From: an uncultured Prevotella sp.
GTDB taxonomy: Bacteria; Bacteroidota; Bacteroidia; Bacteroidales; Bacteroidaceae
Direction: 5' to 3'
DNA: 46,280 nucleotides
Assembly (NCBI GenBank): GCA_947167845.1
Contig: CAMVJQ010000014.1
Span: forward strand, 1-46,280
A model generated the notes under the pieces. It ran no database searches. It was not told where the DNA came from and worked only from the letters and a program-made list of their open reading frames with translations. Position numbers and translations under genes: made by a program. Of this stretch, positions 34,683 through 41,982 are shown piece after piece. Positions within the stretch are counted from its first letter, which is position 1; each line of letters opens with the position of its first letter.

Positions 34683-35837
34683 ATGATTGAACTGGAACGG
34701 CATATTGAGATCCTTTTACTGAGCAACGACTGTGTCATTGTCCCCAATCTTGGAGGATTCATGACCCACCATGTCGAGGCACATTATGATGAGCATGAAC
34801 ATCTGTTCATCCCTCCGATGCGTACTCTGGGGTTCAACCCGATGCTCACGATGAACGACTCACTGCTTGTCCAGTCCTATGTGGAAGCCTACGACCTGAG
34901 TTACCCTGAGGCCCTGCGCCGTATAGAGCGGGAAGTGTCAGAACTGAAGCAGACACTTGAGACAGAAGGCATCTACGAACTCGGCGATATCGGTACACTC
35001 TCCCGCAATGTGGACGGCAAACTGATCTTTGCCCCCTGCGAGGCAGGAATCCTGACCCCCGAACTCTACGGGTTGAGTTCGTTTGAGATGCTCAAGACGG
35101 AGCAGCATGCCAAGGTCATTGTCCAGGACTCTCCGTCCGAGCCTGTCCACAAGACCGTTAGGATTCAGGCCAGCAACATGGCAGAGGCGTCTCTCAAGAC
35201 AGAGGAAGAATTACAGAAGTCTGCTGAAGAGCTAACGAAAGGCACACCTTCAGCCATTGTCATCAAGATGTCGTGGATACGCAACACGGCAGCCGTCGCC
35301 ATAGCCATACTCGCCTTCTTCCTGATGACCACGCCTGTCAGCAACAGCGGTCATCTCAGTATGGGCAACCTCAACAACCTGCTGCTAATGGGTATGCTTC
35401 CAAAGGACACGAATATGGAGAAGATCACGGTCAGCCGTCCTGTGAGGCAAGTAGCGCAGATTACGGCGGAGGAAGACACGGCTGTTGTGCAGCAGCGCCC
35501 TGTCGTCGCCATACAAGCGTCAGCGCCTGTCCAGCAGCCAGCTCAGTCCTCTGCCGGCATCCAGCAGTCCCGGAAGCCCTCAATACAAGCAGCATCGCAA
35601 GGTAACTACTGCATCGTGCTAGCCAGTTACGTGACGCAGAAGAATGCCGAATATTTCGTCAGTCAGTTGCACAAAAACGGCCATGCCCAAGCGCAGGTAT
35701 TCATACATAATGACGTGCGTCGCGTCATCTATGGCAAGTTCGACTCAGAAAGTGATGCCTACAGTAGACTGTCGACCCTTCGTGACCAGAAGCAGTTCAA
35801 GCAGGCATGGGTGATGAAAATCCAAGAAAACTCATAA
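34683..35837 (+). CDS. HU-CCDC81 and SPOR domain membrane protein
   Basis: This 384-residue protein starts with a bacterial HU-CCDC81 tandem domain (1 to about 130, opening IELERHIEILLLSNDCVIVPNLGGFMT). One transmembrane helix follows (about 202-218), then a low-complexity Q/P/A-rich periplasmic linker and a C-terminal SPOR domain (about 306-382). SPOR domains bind denuded peptidoglycan at division sites. HU-CCDC81 is proposed to tie the cell-division or envelope apparatus to nucleic acid or protein partners in the cytoplasm. This architecture is characteristic of Bacteroidota. The ATG at 34683 is chosen because the promoter lies directly before it; upstream codons are in non-conserved sequence. 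The FHA gene follows 3 bases after the stop. Confidence 0.88.
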   Translation: MIELERHIEILLLSNDCVIVPNLGGFMTHHVEAHYDEHEHLFIPPMRTLGFNPMLTMNDSLLVQSYVEAYDLSYPEALRRIEREVSELKQTLETEGIYELGDIGTLSRNVDGKLIFAPCEAGILTPELYGLSSFEMLKTEQHAKVIVQDSPSEPVHKTVRIQASNMAEASLKTEEELQKSAEELTKGTPSAIVIKMSWIRNTAAVAIAILAFFLMTTPVSNSGHLSMGNLNNLLLMGMLPKDTNMEKITVSRPVRQVAQITAEEDTAVVQQRPVVAIQASAPVQQPAQSSAGIQQSRKPSIQAASQGNYCIVLASYVTQKNAEYFVSQLHKNGHAQAQVFIHNDVRRVIYGKFDSESDAYSRLSTLRDQKQFKQAWVMKIQENS

Positions 35838-35840
35838 AGT

Positions 35841-36368
35841 ATGAAACGAGTACGTTGTCCGAAATGCGAGCAGTACATCACATTCGATGAGACACAGTAT
35901 GAGGCTGGTCAGTCGCTGGTGTTCAAATGTCCAGACTGCGGTAAGGAGTTTGGTATCCGCATAGGTGTCAGCAAACTGCGCGACCGCCAGAGAGAGGAGC
36001 ATCCTGACGAAACGGCCAACGAGCAAGGCTTTGGCTCCATCGTAGTCATCGAAAATGTGTTCCACTACAAGCAGGTCATTCCCCTGAAGATGGGCGACAA
36101 TGTCATCGGACGCTATCAGAAGGGAAATTCTATCAGTACGCCCTTTGAGACTGTCGACCCCAGTGTCGACCTCAATCACTGCACCATCCATGTCAGCTTT
36201 GACAAGTGCGGTCATTTGCAATATACCCTCCGCGACAACAACAGCAATACCGGCACATTCGTTGACAATACCGAACTCTCACAAAAAGAGCGTCGCGTCA
36301 TTGAAGACGGGACACTCTTCACAATCGGTGCTACCAGTATTATCCTGCGTGGTGCCGATTCTATCTAG
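35841..36368 (+). CDS. Zinc-ribbon plus FHA domain protein
   Basis: This 175-residue protein has an N-terminal zinc ribbon of the MJ0042 type (CPKC at 6-9 and CPDC around 30-33). A forkhead-associated domain follows (about 75-170) with the key phosphothreonine-pocket elements GDNVIGR, the NHCTIH segment and NNSNTGTFVDN. FHA domains bind phosphothreonine, so a Ser/Thr kinase client is expected; the only kinase-like protein in view is the pseudokinase at 15083-16369. Three bases separate it from the SPOR gene, so it is in that operon. The last 8 bases overlap the convergent GH43 gene. Confidence 0.87.
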   Translation: MKRVRCPKCEQYITFDETQYEAGQSLVFKCPDCGKEFGIRIGVSKLRDRQREEHPDETANEQGFGSIVVIENVFHYKQVIPLKMGDNVIGRYQKGNSISTPFETVDPSVDLNHCTIHVSFDKCGHLQYTLRDNNSNTGTFVDNTELSQKERRVIEDGTLFTIGATSIILRGADSI

Positions 36369-38052
36369 AGATGCGGAACCAGTCGGCATCAATCCATCCA
36401 CGCACCTTCTTGCCGGCAGGCTCTGCTGCCATTAGTCCGATCTTGGCACCTATCCATTTACCCTGGCGCATGGTGAAAGCATCGCCGACCTCAGTAAACT
36501 TGCTGCCGTCTTCAGAGTAGGCAAAGCAGACGGAGGCCTCATGCCTGTTGGTGCCGTCGGCATTCTTACCTCCGACATATGTGACCTTCAGACGCAGGTA
36601 GGCATCGCAGTGGAGAGCCGGCTGATAATCCACCTTATCAATATAGCTCGGTTTGAGTGTAGCAAGCGTCTTGATGGTCTCAGGCTTACCCTTGTCTGCC
36701 CCTTTACAGGTAATCTGCTGAAGTTCAAACTGTTCACCAACCCTGCGAAGCACGAGTGAGGAATAATCCATTCCCATCACAATGATACCGCCATACTGTC
36801 CCTCATCTTTGGCAGAAAGACGCAGTTTCGTAGTAGCCGTAAAGTTGTCGCCCGGTGTCTTCTGAAGCAACAGATTACCTGCTTCCCAAAGGTTCTTGAA
36901 GTCCTCACTCTGCTTATGACAGAAAACTCGAAAAAAGCCATAAGGCGTCGGCATGCCATACGTCTGCTGGTAGTTGGCATGCCACTGCCACTGCTTACCG
37001 AGTGACGTGGTATTGAATTCGTCGCTCTCCACAGGATTCTGGACAGGACAGGCCTTACCGACATTCGGTTTCCTGTAGGTCAGCACCGGTTCGCCACAGT
37101 AGTTTTTCACATTCGTTCCCATGGTGGGCCAGTTATCCTTCCATGTGACAGGCTCAAGCCAGACGACACGCCCATAAGCCTCCTTGTCCTGGAAATGCAA
37201 GAACCAGTCCTCGCCACTCTTCAGATGAACCCAGCCGCCCTGATGGGGACCGTTCACCACGGTCTTGCCCTGCTCAAGCACCACCTTCCACTCATAGGGA
37301 CCATAAGGCGACTTGGAGCGCATTGCCAACTGATGACCGACTGGCACACCTCCTGCAGGACACATAATCCAGTACCAGCCCTCCCGCTTATAGAACTTAG
37401 GTCCTTCGGCAGTGCGGTTAGGCGTACCATTCCCATCGAACACAATCACTGGATTGCCTATCTGCTGCATGCCATCTGCCGACATCTCGCGTACCGTCAG
37501 CACTGAATTGAACTGACAGCGGGAATTAGCCCATCCGTTGACCAGATAGCACCGTCCATCGTCATCCCAAAGCGGCGTGGTGTCAATCATTCCCTTACCC
37601 GCAATGACACACTTAGGCTCAGTCCATTTGCCAGCAGGGTCTTTCGCAGTCACAACAAAAACGCCCAGATCAGGGTCACCCCAATAGATGTAATAGAGTT
37701 GATTGTTCGGATTGTAACGGATAGAGGGCGCCCAAACACCATTACCATGCTGCGGCACGTTGTAACGCTCCAATGGCGGCAATGCTTGGATGGCATAGCT
37801 GATAATCTCCCAGTTCACCAAGTCCTTCGAATGAAGGATGGGAAGCCCCGGAATACAATTAAACGATGAAGCCGTCAGATAGAAATCCTCACCAGACGCC
37901 CCGACACAGACATCAGGGTCAGAATAATCGGCATTAATGACAGGATTAGTATAGGTACCATCTCCATTGTCGGGCGACCATACTTCCGATTTGTAGTTTT
38001 GTGCAGTGGCCATCATAGGCAGGGCAACAGCCATCAAGATTAGTTTTTTCAT
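36361..38052 (-). CDS. Exported GH43 family glycoside hydrolase
   Basis: This 563-residue enzyme has a signal peptide at 1-17 (LILMAVALPMMATAQ). The five-bladed GH43 propeller (about 30-335) shows the three acidic residues: base Asp in ADYSDPDV (about 45), the pKa-modulating Asp in MIDTTPLWDDDG and acid Glu in RTAEGPKFYK. The C-terminal part (about 345-563) is a concanavalin-like beta-xylosidase C-terminal domain. Family activities are beta-xylosidase and alpha-arabinofuranosidase, so xylan or arabinan side chains are likely substrates. No SusC/SusD genes are nearby. The start overlaps the stop of the upstream ATP-grasp-like gene (ATGA). Fits a plant-fibre lifestyle together with uxaC. Confidence 0.9.
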   Translation of the reverse strand: MKKLILMAVALPMMATAQNYKSEVWSPDNGDGTYTNPVINADYSDPDVCVGASGEDFYLTASSFNCIPGLPILHSKDLVNWEIISYAIQALPPLERYNVPQHGNGVWAPSIRYNPNNQLYYIYWGDPDLGVFVVTAKDPAGKWTEPKCVIAGKGMIDTTPLWDDDGRCYLVNGWANSRCQFNSVLTVREMSADGMQQIGNPVIVFDGNGTPNRTAEGPKFYKREGWYWIMCPAGGVPVGHQLAMRSKSPYGPYEWKVVLEQGKTVVNGPHQGGWVHLKSGEDWFLHFQDKEAYGRVVWLEPVTWKDNWPTMGTNVKNYCGEPVLTYRKPNVGKACPVQNPVESDEFNTTSLGKQWQWHANYQQTYGMPTPYGFFRVFCHKQSEDFKNLWEAGNLLLQKTPGDNFTATTKLRLSAKDEGQYGGIIVMGMDYSSLVLRRVGEQFELQQITCKGADKGKPETIKTLATLKPSYIDKVDYQPALHCDAYLRLKVTYVGGKNADGTNRHEASVCFAYSEDGSKFTEVGDAFTMRQGKWIGAKIGLMAAEPAGKKVRGWIDADWFRISR

Positions 38053-39095
38053 AATTTGCGAATTTTGATTTTGTATGAATTTTCATTGTAGACAATGCTC
38101 ATGACATGAGGAAAGCCAGAGGGTGACGGTGGCAGACTCAATGCCACATGTCCCATGGTTCGCCGGAGGTTGATTTCCACACAAGGATGCAAGAGGAATC
38201 CATGCTGGTCATCGCGGGTGACAATCATCATATCCACGCCCAAAGGACCTTGATACCGATGACAGAGAAGCAGACCTAAACTATGGCAAATCATCGATTT
38301 AACGTTTTCTATCAAATCAACTGCTATATAACGTGTTATTATCTCCAACTTTCTCGATTCGTCTGCCAAGACATTTCCTGTGTAAGCCCCATTGCTGGTA
38401 TGAAAGAGCGAGAGGCCACAATAGGTCACACATCCCTTACCATCGCTCAAGAACTCCATTCCGAAATCCTTAACCTTAGCATAGTAAGGCTCAGCCATCA
38501 CCCCACCCTGTTGTCTGATGACATGATCCAGCCAGCCCCGCTGCTGAGGGCTGAAAGACCTGTCAACAAACCGGACTCCACGACCGCTGCTGCTCCACGG
38601 TGCCTTAATGACCATTCTGGGCCACTGTTCCAATTGACGGACAACCATATCAGGTGTCTCAAGGAAAAAGGCCTCCCCAGTGGTGCCCGACTGTTGAAGA
38701 TGACGTGATAACAGCATGGCATATCGGCGGTGAGACAATTCGCGTATTTCGGTCATCGTCCGTTCAGAAGGGAGCAAGGCTGCATCAACGCCCATACGCC
38801 CCAGCCATGCGTGAAGTGCAAGGTCCCAGCCCCAAGGAACGATGCCCTTGAGGGGCAAACGTCCTATTTCCTGTTTCTCCACAAACCGGCAGAACGGTCT
38901 ATGCATCAGCCTCTGGAATGACTTTTCTGCAAAAGGCACATCTTCTACGAGGACACAGTCATCACTCCCCGCCCACAAGGCAGGGAGGAATCCCAAGTCT
39001 TTCCGCAGTTGCCGCCCTGCATGCGGGGCTGTAAAATTAGCAAGGTTTGCCGCCAAGGCCAGGTCATGTTCAGGATTGAAAATATGCAGTAACAT
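38049..39095 (-). CDS. ATP-grasp-like protein of unknown function
   Basis: This 348-residue cytoplasmic protein begins LHIFNPEHDLALAAN, a conserved start in a Bacteroidota family without characterised members as far as I know. The second half looks like an ATP-grasp fold: VIKAPWSSSGRGVRFV (glycine-rich lid with lysine), MAEPYYAKVKDFGMEF, LGVDMMIV and PCVEINLRRTMGH (metal-binding Glu and Asn). That suggests an ATP-dependent carboxylate-amine or -thiol ligase. The frame includes a GTG one codon before; the ATG at 39095 is taken. A perfect promoter precedes it, and it is coupled by ATGA to the GH43 gene. Substrate unknown. Confidence 0.72.
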   Translation of the reverse strand: MLLHIFNPEHDLALAANLANFTAPHAGRQLRKDLGFLPALWAGSDDCVLVEDVPFAEKSFQRLMHRPFCRFVEKQEIGRLPLKGIVPWGWDLALHAWLGRMGVDAALLPSERTMTEIRELSHRRYAMLLSRHLQQSGTTGEAFFLETPDMVVRQLEQWPRMVIKAPWSSSGRGVRFVDRSFSPQQRGWLDHVIRQQGGVMAEPYYAKVKDFGMEFLSDGKGCVTYCGLSLFHTSNGAYTGNVLADESRKLEIITRYIAVDLIENVKSMICHSLGLLLCHRYQGPLGVDMMIVTRDDQHGFLLHPCVEINLRRTMGHVALSLPPSPSGFPHVMSIVYNENSYKIKIRKL

Positions 39096-39108
39096 CACTT
39101 TTTTGCGG

Positions 39109-39140
39109 CAAAGGTAATCATTTATTTCATTTTAACCAAA
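39109..39140 (-). promoter_or_regulatory. Promoter for ATP-grasp/GH43 unit
   Basis: Minus strand: TTTG (39137-39140), 20 bases, TACCTTTG (39109-39116). The ATG at 39095 is 13 bases downstream. It is back to back with the plus-strand promoter at 39146. Confidence 0.82.
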
Positions 39141-39145
39141 AATTA

Positions 39146-39177
39146 TTTGGATATATCAACAATTTATGTTACTTTTG
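39146..39177 (+). promoter_or_regulatory. Promoter for the 39206-46280 signalling operon
   Basis: TTTG (39146-39149), 20 bases, TACTTTTG (39170-39177), then CA. Only five bases separate it from the divergent promoter, so both -33 regions compete for the same DNA and joint regulation is possible. Confidence 0.82.
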
Positions 39178-39205
39178 CAAACTGAAAATAATAATTTAAA
39201 AGAAC

Positions 39206-40369
39206 ATGCCAGTAAAAATTCTTAGCGTTGATGACGAGAATGATCTCGAACTGCTGTTAACGCAATACTTCAGGAGGAAGATTCGTAAAGGAGAATATGA
39301 GTTCTCTTTCGCACACAATGGTCTGGAAGCCCTCACAATGCTTCTAAAGAATAAGGACTATGACATCATCCTTTCAGACATCAATATGCCTGAAATGGAT
39401 GGTCTAACCTTATTAACGAAAATCAATGAGATGCAAAATCCCGCGCTGAAATGCATCATGGTATCGGCTTATGGTGATATGGGCAATATCCGACAGGCAA
39501 TGAATAATGGTGCCTTCGACTTTGCCACCAAGCCCATCGACCTGGATGATCTCAGCGTGACCATTGAGAAAGCCATTGAACAAATTCAGTATATCAAGAC
39601 GATGCAGCAGGAGCATACGCAACTGGAGTCACTGAAGGGCGACCTTGCCATTGCCCGTGAGATACAGTTGGCCATTCTGCCGCGCATTTTCCCTCCGTTC
39701 CCAGAGAATGCCGACAAACTGGATATTGCCGCATCCATGACGGCAGCCAAGGATGTGGGGGGAGACTTCTATGATTTCTTCCGGATCGACGACAAAAAGA
39801 TAGGTTTCCTGATTGCCGACGTGAGCGGCAAGGGAGTGCCTGCAGCCATTTTTATGGCAGTGAGCCGTACCCTTATCCGTGCCACAGGCATCAGGGGGGT
39901 GAGTCCTGCAGAGTGTATTACCTACTCGAACAACCTGTTGTCAGAGGAATCGACCAATTGTATGTTTGTCACAGTCTTCTATGGCATATACGACTTGGAA
40001 ACGGGTGAGATCGTCTATTGTAATGCAGGCCATAACCCACCATATATTCTACACAAAAACGGAACTACAGAGGCACTCCCGATGTCGCAGGATCCGATGG
40101 CCGGTGCTATCGGCGACATGCAATTCCACGAGGAACATATACAACTGGAGAAAGGTGAGACGCTTGTCCTCTTTACCGACGGTGTGACAGAGGCCATGAA
40201 TGTCAACAATGAAGAGTTCGGCGATGACCGTCTTATTCAGACTTTGCAGGAAGTGTCTCTCCACTCCGGCCAGGAAATCATCGAGGCTGTAAAAGCAGAC
40301 GTTGCAGCATTCACCGAGGGTGCTGAGCAGAGTGACGACATCACGATGCTGACTTTGAAGAGACTGTAA
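39206..40369 (+). CDS. Response regulator with SpoIIE-type PP2C phosphatase output
   Basis: This 387-residue cytoplasmic protein has a receiver domain at residues 1-125 (acidic pair D9-D10, phospho-acceptor D58 in ILSDINMPEMDG, lysine in ATKPID). A short coiled linker follows (about 130-160), then a SpoIIE/RsbU phosphatase domain. Its metal-binding motifs are GGDFYDFF, LIADVSGKGVPAA, CNAGHNPP, LVLFTDGVTEA and SDDITML. Such proteins dephosphorylate an anti-anti-sigma or other Ser/Thr phosphoprotein when the receiver is phosphorylated. No anti-sigma or STAS gene is in the window, so the substrate is elsewhere or novel. It is first in an operon with two kinase-type proteins that could supply the phosphate. 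Confidence 0.93.
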   Translation: MPVKILSVDDENDLELLLTQYFRRKIRKGEYEFSFAHNGLEALTMLLKNKDYDIILSDINMPEMDGLTLLTKINEMQNPALKCIMVSAYGDMGNIRQAMNNGAFDFATKPIDLDDLSVTIEKAIEQIQYIKTMQQEHTQLESLKGDLAIAREIQLAILPRIFPPFPENADKLDIAASMTAAKDVGGDFYDFFRIDDKKIGFLIADVSGKGVPAAIFMAVSRTLIRATGIRGVSPAECITYSNNLLSEESTNCMFVTVFYGIYDLETGEIVYCNAGHNPPYILHKNGTTEALPMSQDPMAGAIGDMQFHEEHIQLEKGETLVLFTDGVTEAMNVNNEEFGDDRLIQTLQEVSLHSGQEIIEAVKADVAAFTEGAEQSDDITMLTLKRL

Positions 40370-40392
40370 TTTCAAAATATCAACCAACCGAG

Positions 40393-41982
40393 GTGAATAA
40401 GAAAGACCTGGTCATAGGAGCCATAGGCATTCTGCTTTTAGGCACATCCATTGCCGGACTGACTGGCTGGCATTCGAGCAAGCAGCGCGTCAGCGAGTTG
40501 GAAGCCCAACTAAAAGTGATGGAGCGTCAGGAGAAACGCACCGCCGTACTTCGCAGTGTGAGTCAGCAGATGGAGGAGTTAGCGGTCCAGCAGAAGACCA
40601 TTTCCGACGTGCAGCGCGAAGAAGCGTTACAGCAGACCCGTGTAGCCAATGAGATGCGTCAGCGCTCAGAGATAGAGCAAGCGAACGCTATAGCCGCGGA
40701 GCGCAGTGCCGTCGCTTCCGAGAAGAAGGCCCTTGAGGCTTCGGCTCAGGCTGAGTACCAGCGTCAGATAGCCGAGCACCAACGCATTCAGGCAGAGATG
40801 TCGAAACGTGTGGCCGACACGCTGAGTTATATCACCCTGGGGCGTTCACTTGGTTCACTCTCTGCCATCCAGAATCAGGCCGGCAGCACCGACATCGCCA
40901 CACTGCTGAGTTATGCGGCATACGTTTTTACGCATCGATACGGAGGCGACATCTATTATCCCACTATCTACAAGTCGCTCAGTACCATGAGCGGAAGCAC
41001 AAAGACACTGAGCATCCATCAGGGGGCTCTGACAGACATGGCCTATATGCCCAATAATGACAAGGAACTGATCACGATAAGTAATTACGGTGGTATCGTG
41101 CAGACACATATCAATGGGCAAAAAATGACCCACACGGTCCTCTTCCAAAACAGCAAATACGATTTCCGCGCCCTTCATATAGACAAAAATAGCAATAACA
41201 TCTATGCAGCGAGCCGGACAGGTCACCTGTTTGTCAAAACCCCCCAGCAACAGACAATTATCGACCTGGTAGGAATGACTCCTTTGCTGGGATTGACAGA
41301 GATGGAGCCCGGCAAGACAGTGCTGCTCATCGGCAGCAGCAAAATTGCTTTGCTAGACATAGCCACCAATACCATCAAGCAGTCCAAGAGCCTGCCATTC
41401 AAGGTCACTTATTACAGTCGATATGATTATCTCCCAATCCTCTTTGATGACAAGGGAAAAATGCATGTTGTCAAGGACATGGACGGCTTTAAGACATCCT
41501 CAATCCCCACTCCGGGCACAGTGACAGCCTTCGCCAGTTCGAAGAACACAGGTTTATCCGCTTTTGGCATGAGCGACGGCACCATCTACCTGAAAGACAA
41601 GCAAGGAAATATCCGAAAACTGGTGGGGCATCGCTCACGCATCTCAAAAATGAAGATCAACGGCAACCGTCTTTATTCATCAAGTTATGACGGTCAGGTC
41701 AACCTGTGGATCACAAATAGTGAAAAAGCCGAACCGATGAATCTCTTCACCACCAACAGTTGGATTATGAACTTCATCTTCACCCCTGCGAAGGACCGTA
41801 TCGTGACGGGTGACATGAATGGGAATCTGTCAACCCCACTTATCTCAGTGCCCAAGATGGTAGATCTGGTAAAGCTGAAACTGAAGCGCGACATGACTCC
41901 GGAAGAATGGAACTACTTCGTCGGGGGAAAAGTACCATACGAGTCTTTCCTACATCCACAGAGAAAGGAGGATAGCCAATGA
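40393..41982 (+). CDS. Membrane-anchored coiled-coil WD40 beta-propeller protein
   Basis: This 529-residue protein has an uncleaved N-terminal transmembrane helix (about 5-26). A long coiled coil follows (about 30-140, rich in Q, E, A and R: SQQMEELAVQQKTI and similar). A beta-propeller fills residues about 200 to 500. At least one canonical WD40 repeat is clear (LVGHRSRISKMKI...LYSSSYDGQVNLWI); others are degenerate. It reads as a scaffold, most likely with the propeller in the periplasm. The start is GTG at 40393, 23 bases after the phosphatase stop; no better ATG exists. Its stop overlaps the next start by four bases (ATGA). Function unknown; I infer a structural or sensor partner of the kinases. 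Confidence 0.82.
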   Translation: MNKKDLVIGAIGILLLGTSIAGLTGWHSSKQRVSELEAQLKVMERQEKRTAVLRSVSQQMEELAVQQKTISDVQREEALQQTRVANEMRQRSEIEQANAIAAERSAVASEKKALEASAQAEYQRQIAEHQRIQAEMSKRVADTLSYITLGRSLGSLSAIQNQAGSTDIATLLSYAAYVFTHRYGGDIYYPTIYKSLSTMSGSTKTLSIHQGALTDMAYMPNNDKELITISNYGGIVQTHINGQKMTHTVLFQNSKYDFRALHIDKNSNNIYAASRTGHLFVKTPQQQTIIDLVGMTPLLGLTEMEPGKTVLLIGSSKIALLDIATNTIKQSKSLPFKVTYYSRYDYLPILFDDKGKMHVVKDMDGFKTSSIPTPGTVTAFASSKNTGLSAFGMSDGTIYLKDKQGNIRKLVGHRSRISKMKINGNRLYSSSYDGQVNLWITNSEKAEPMNLFTTNSWIMNFIFTPAKDRIVTGDMNGNLSTPLISVPKMVDLVKLKLKRDMTPEEWNYFVGGKVPYESFLHPQRKEDSQ

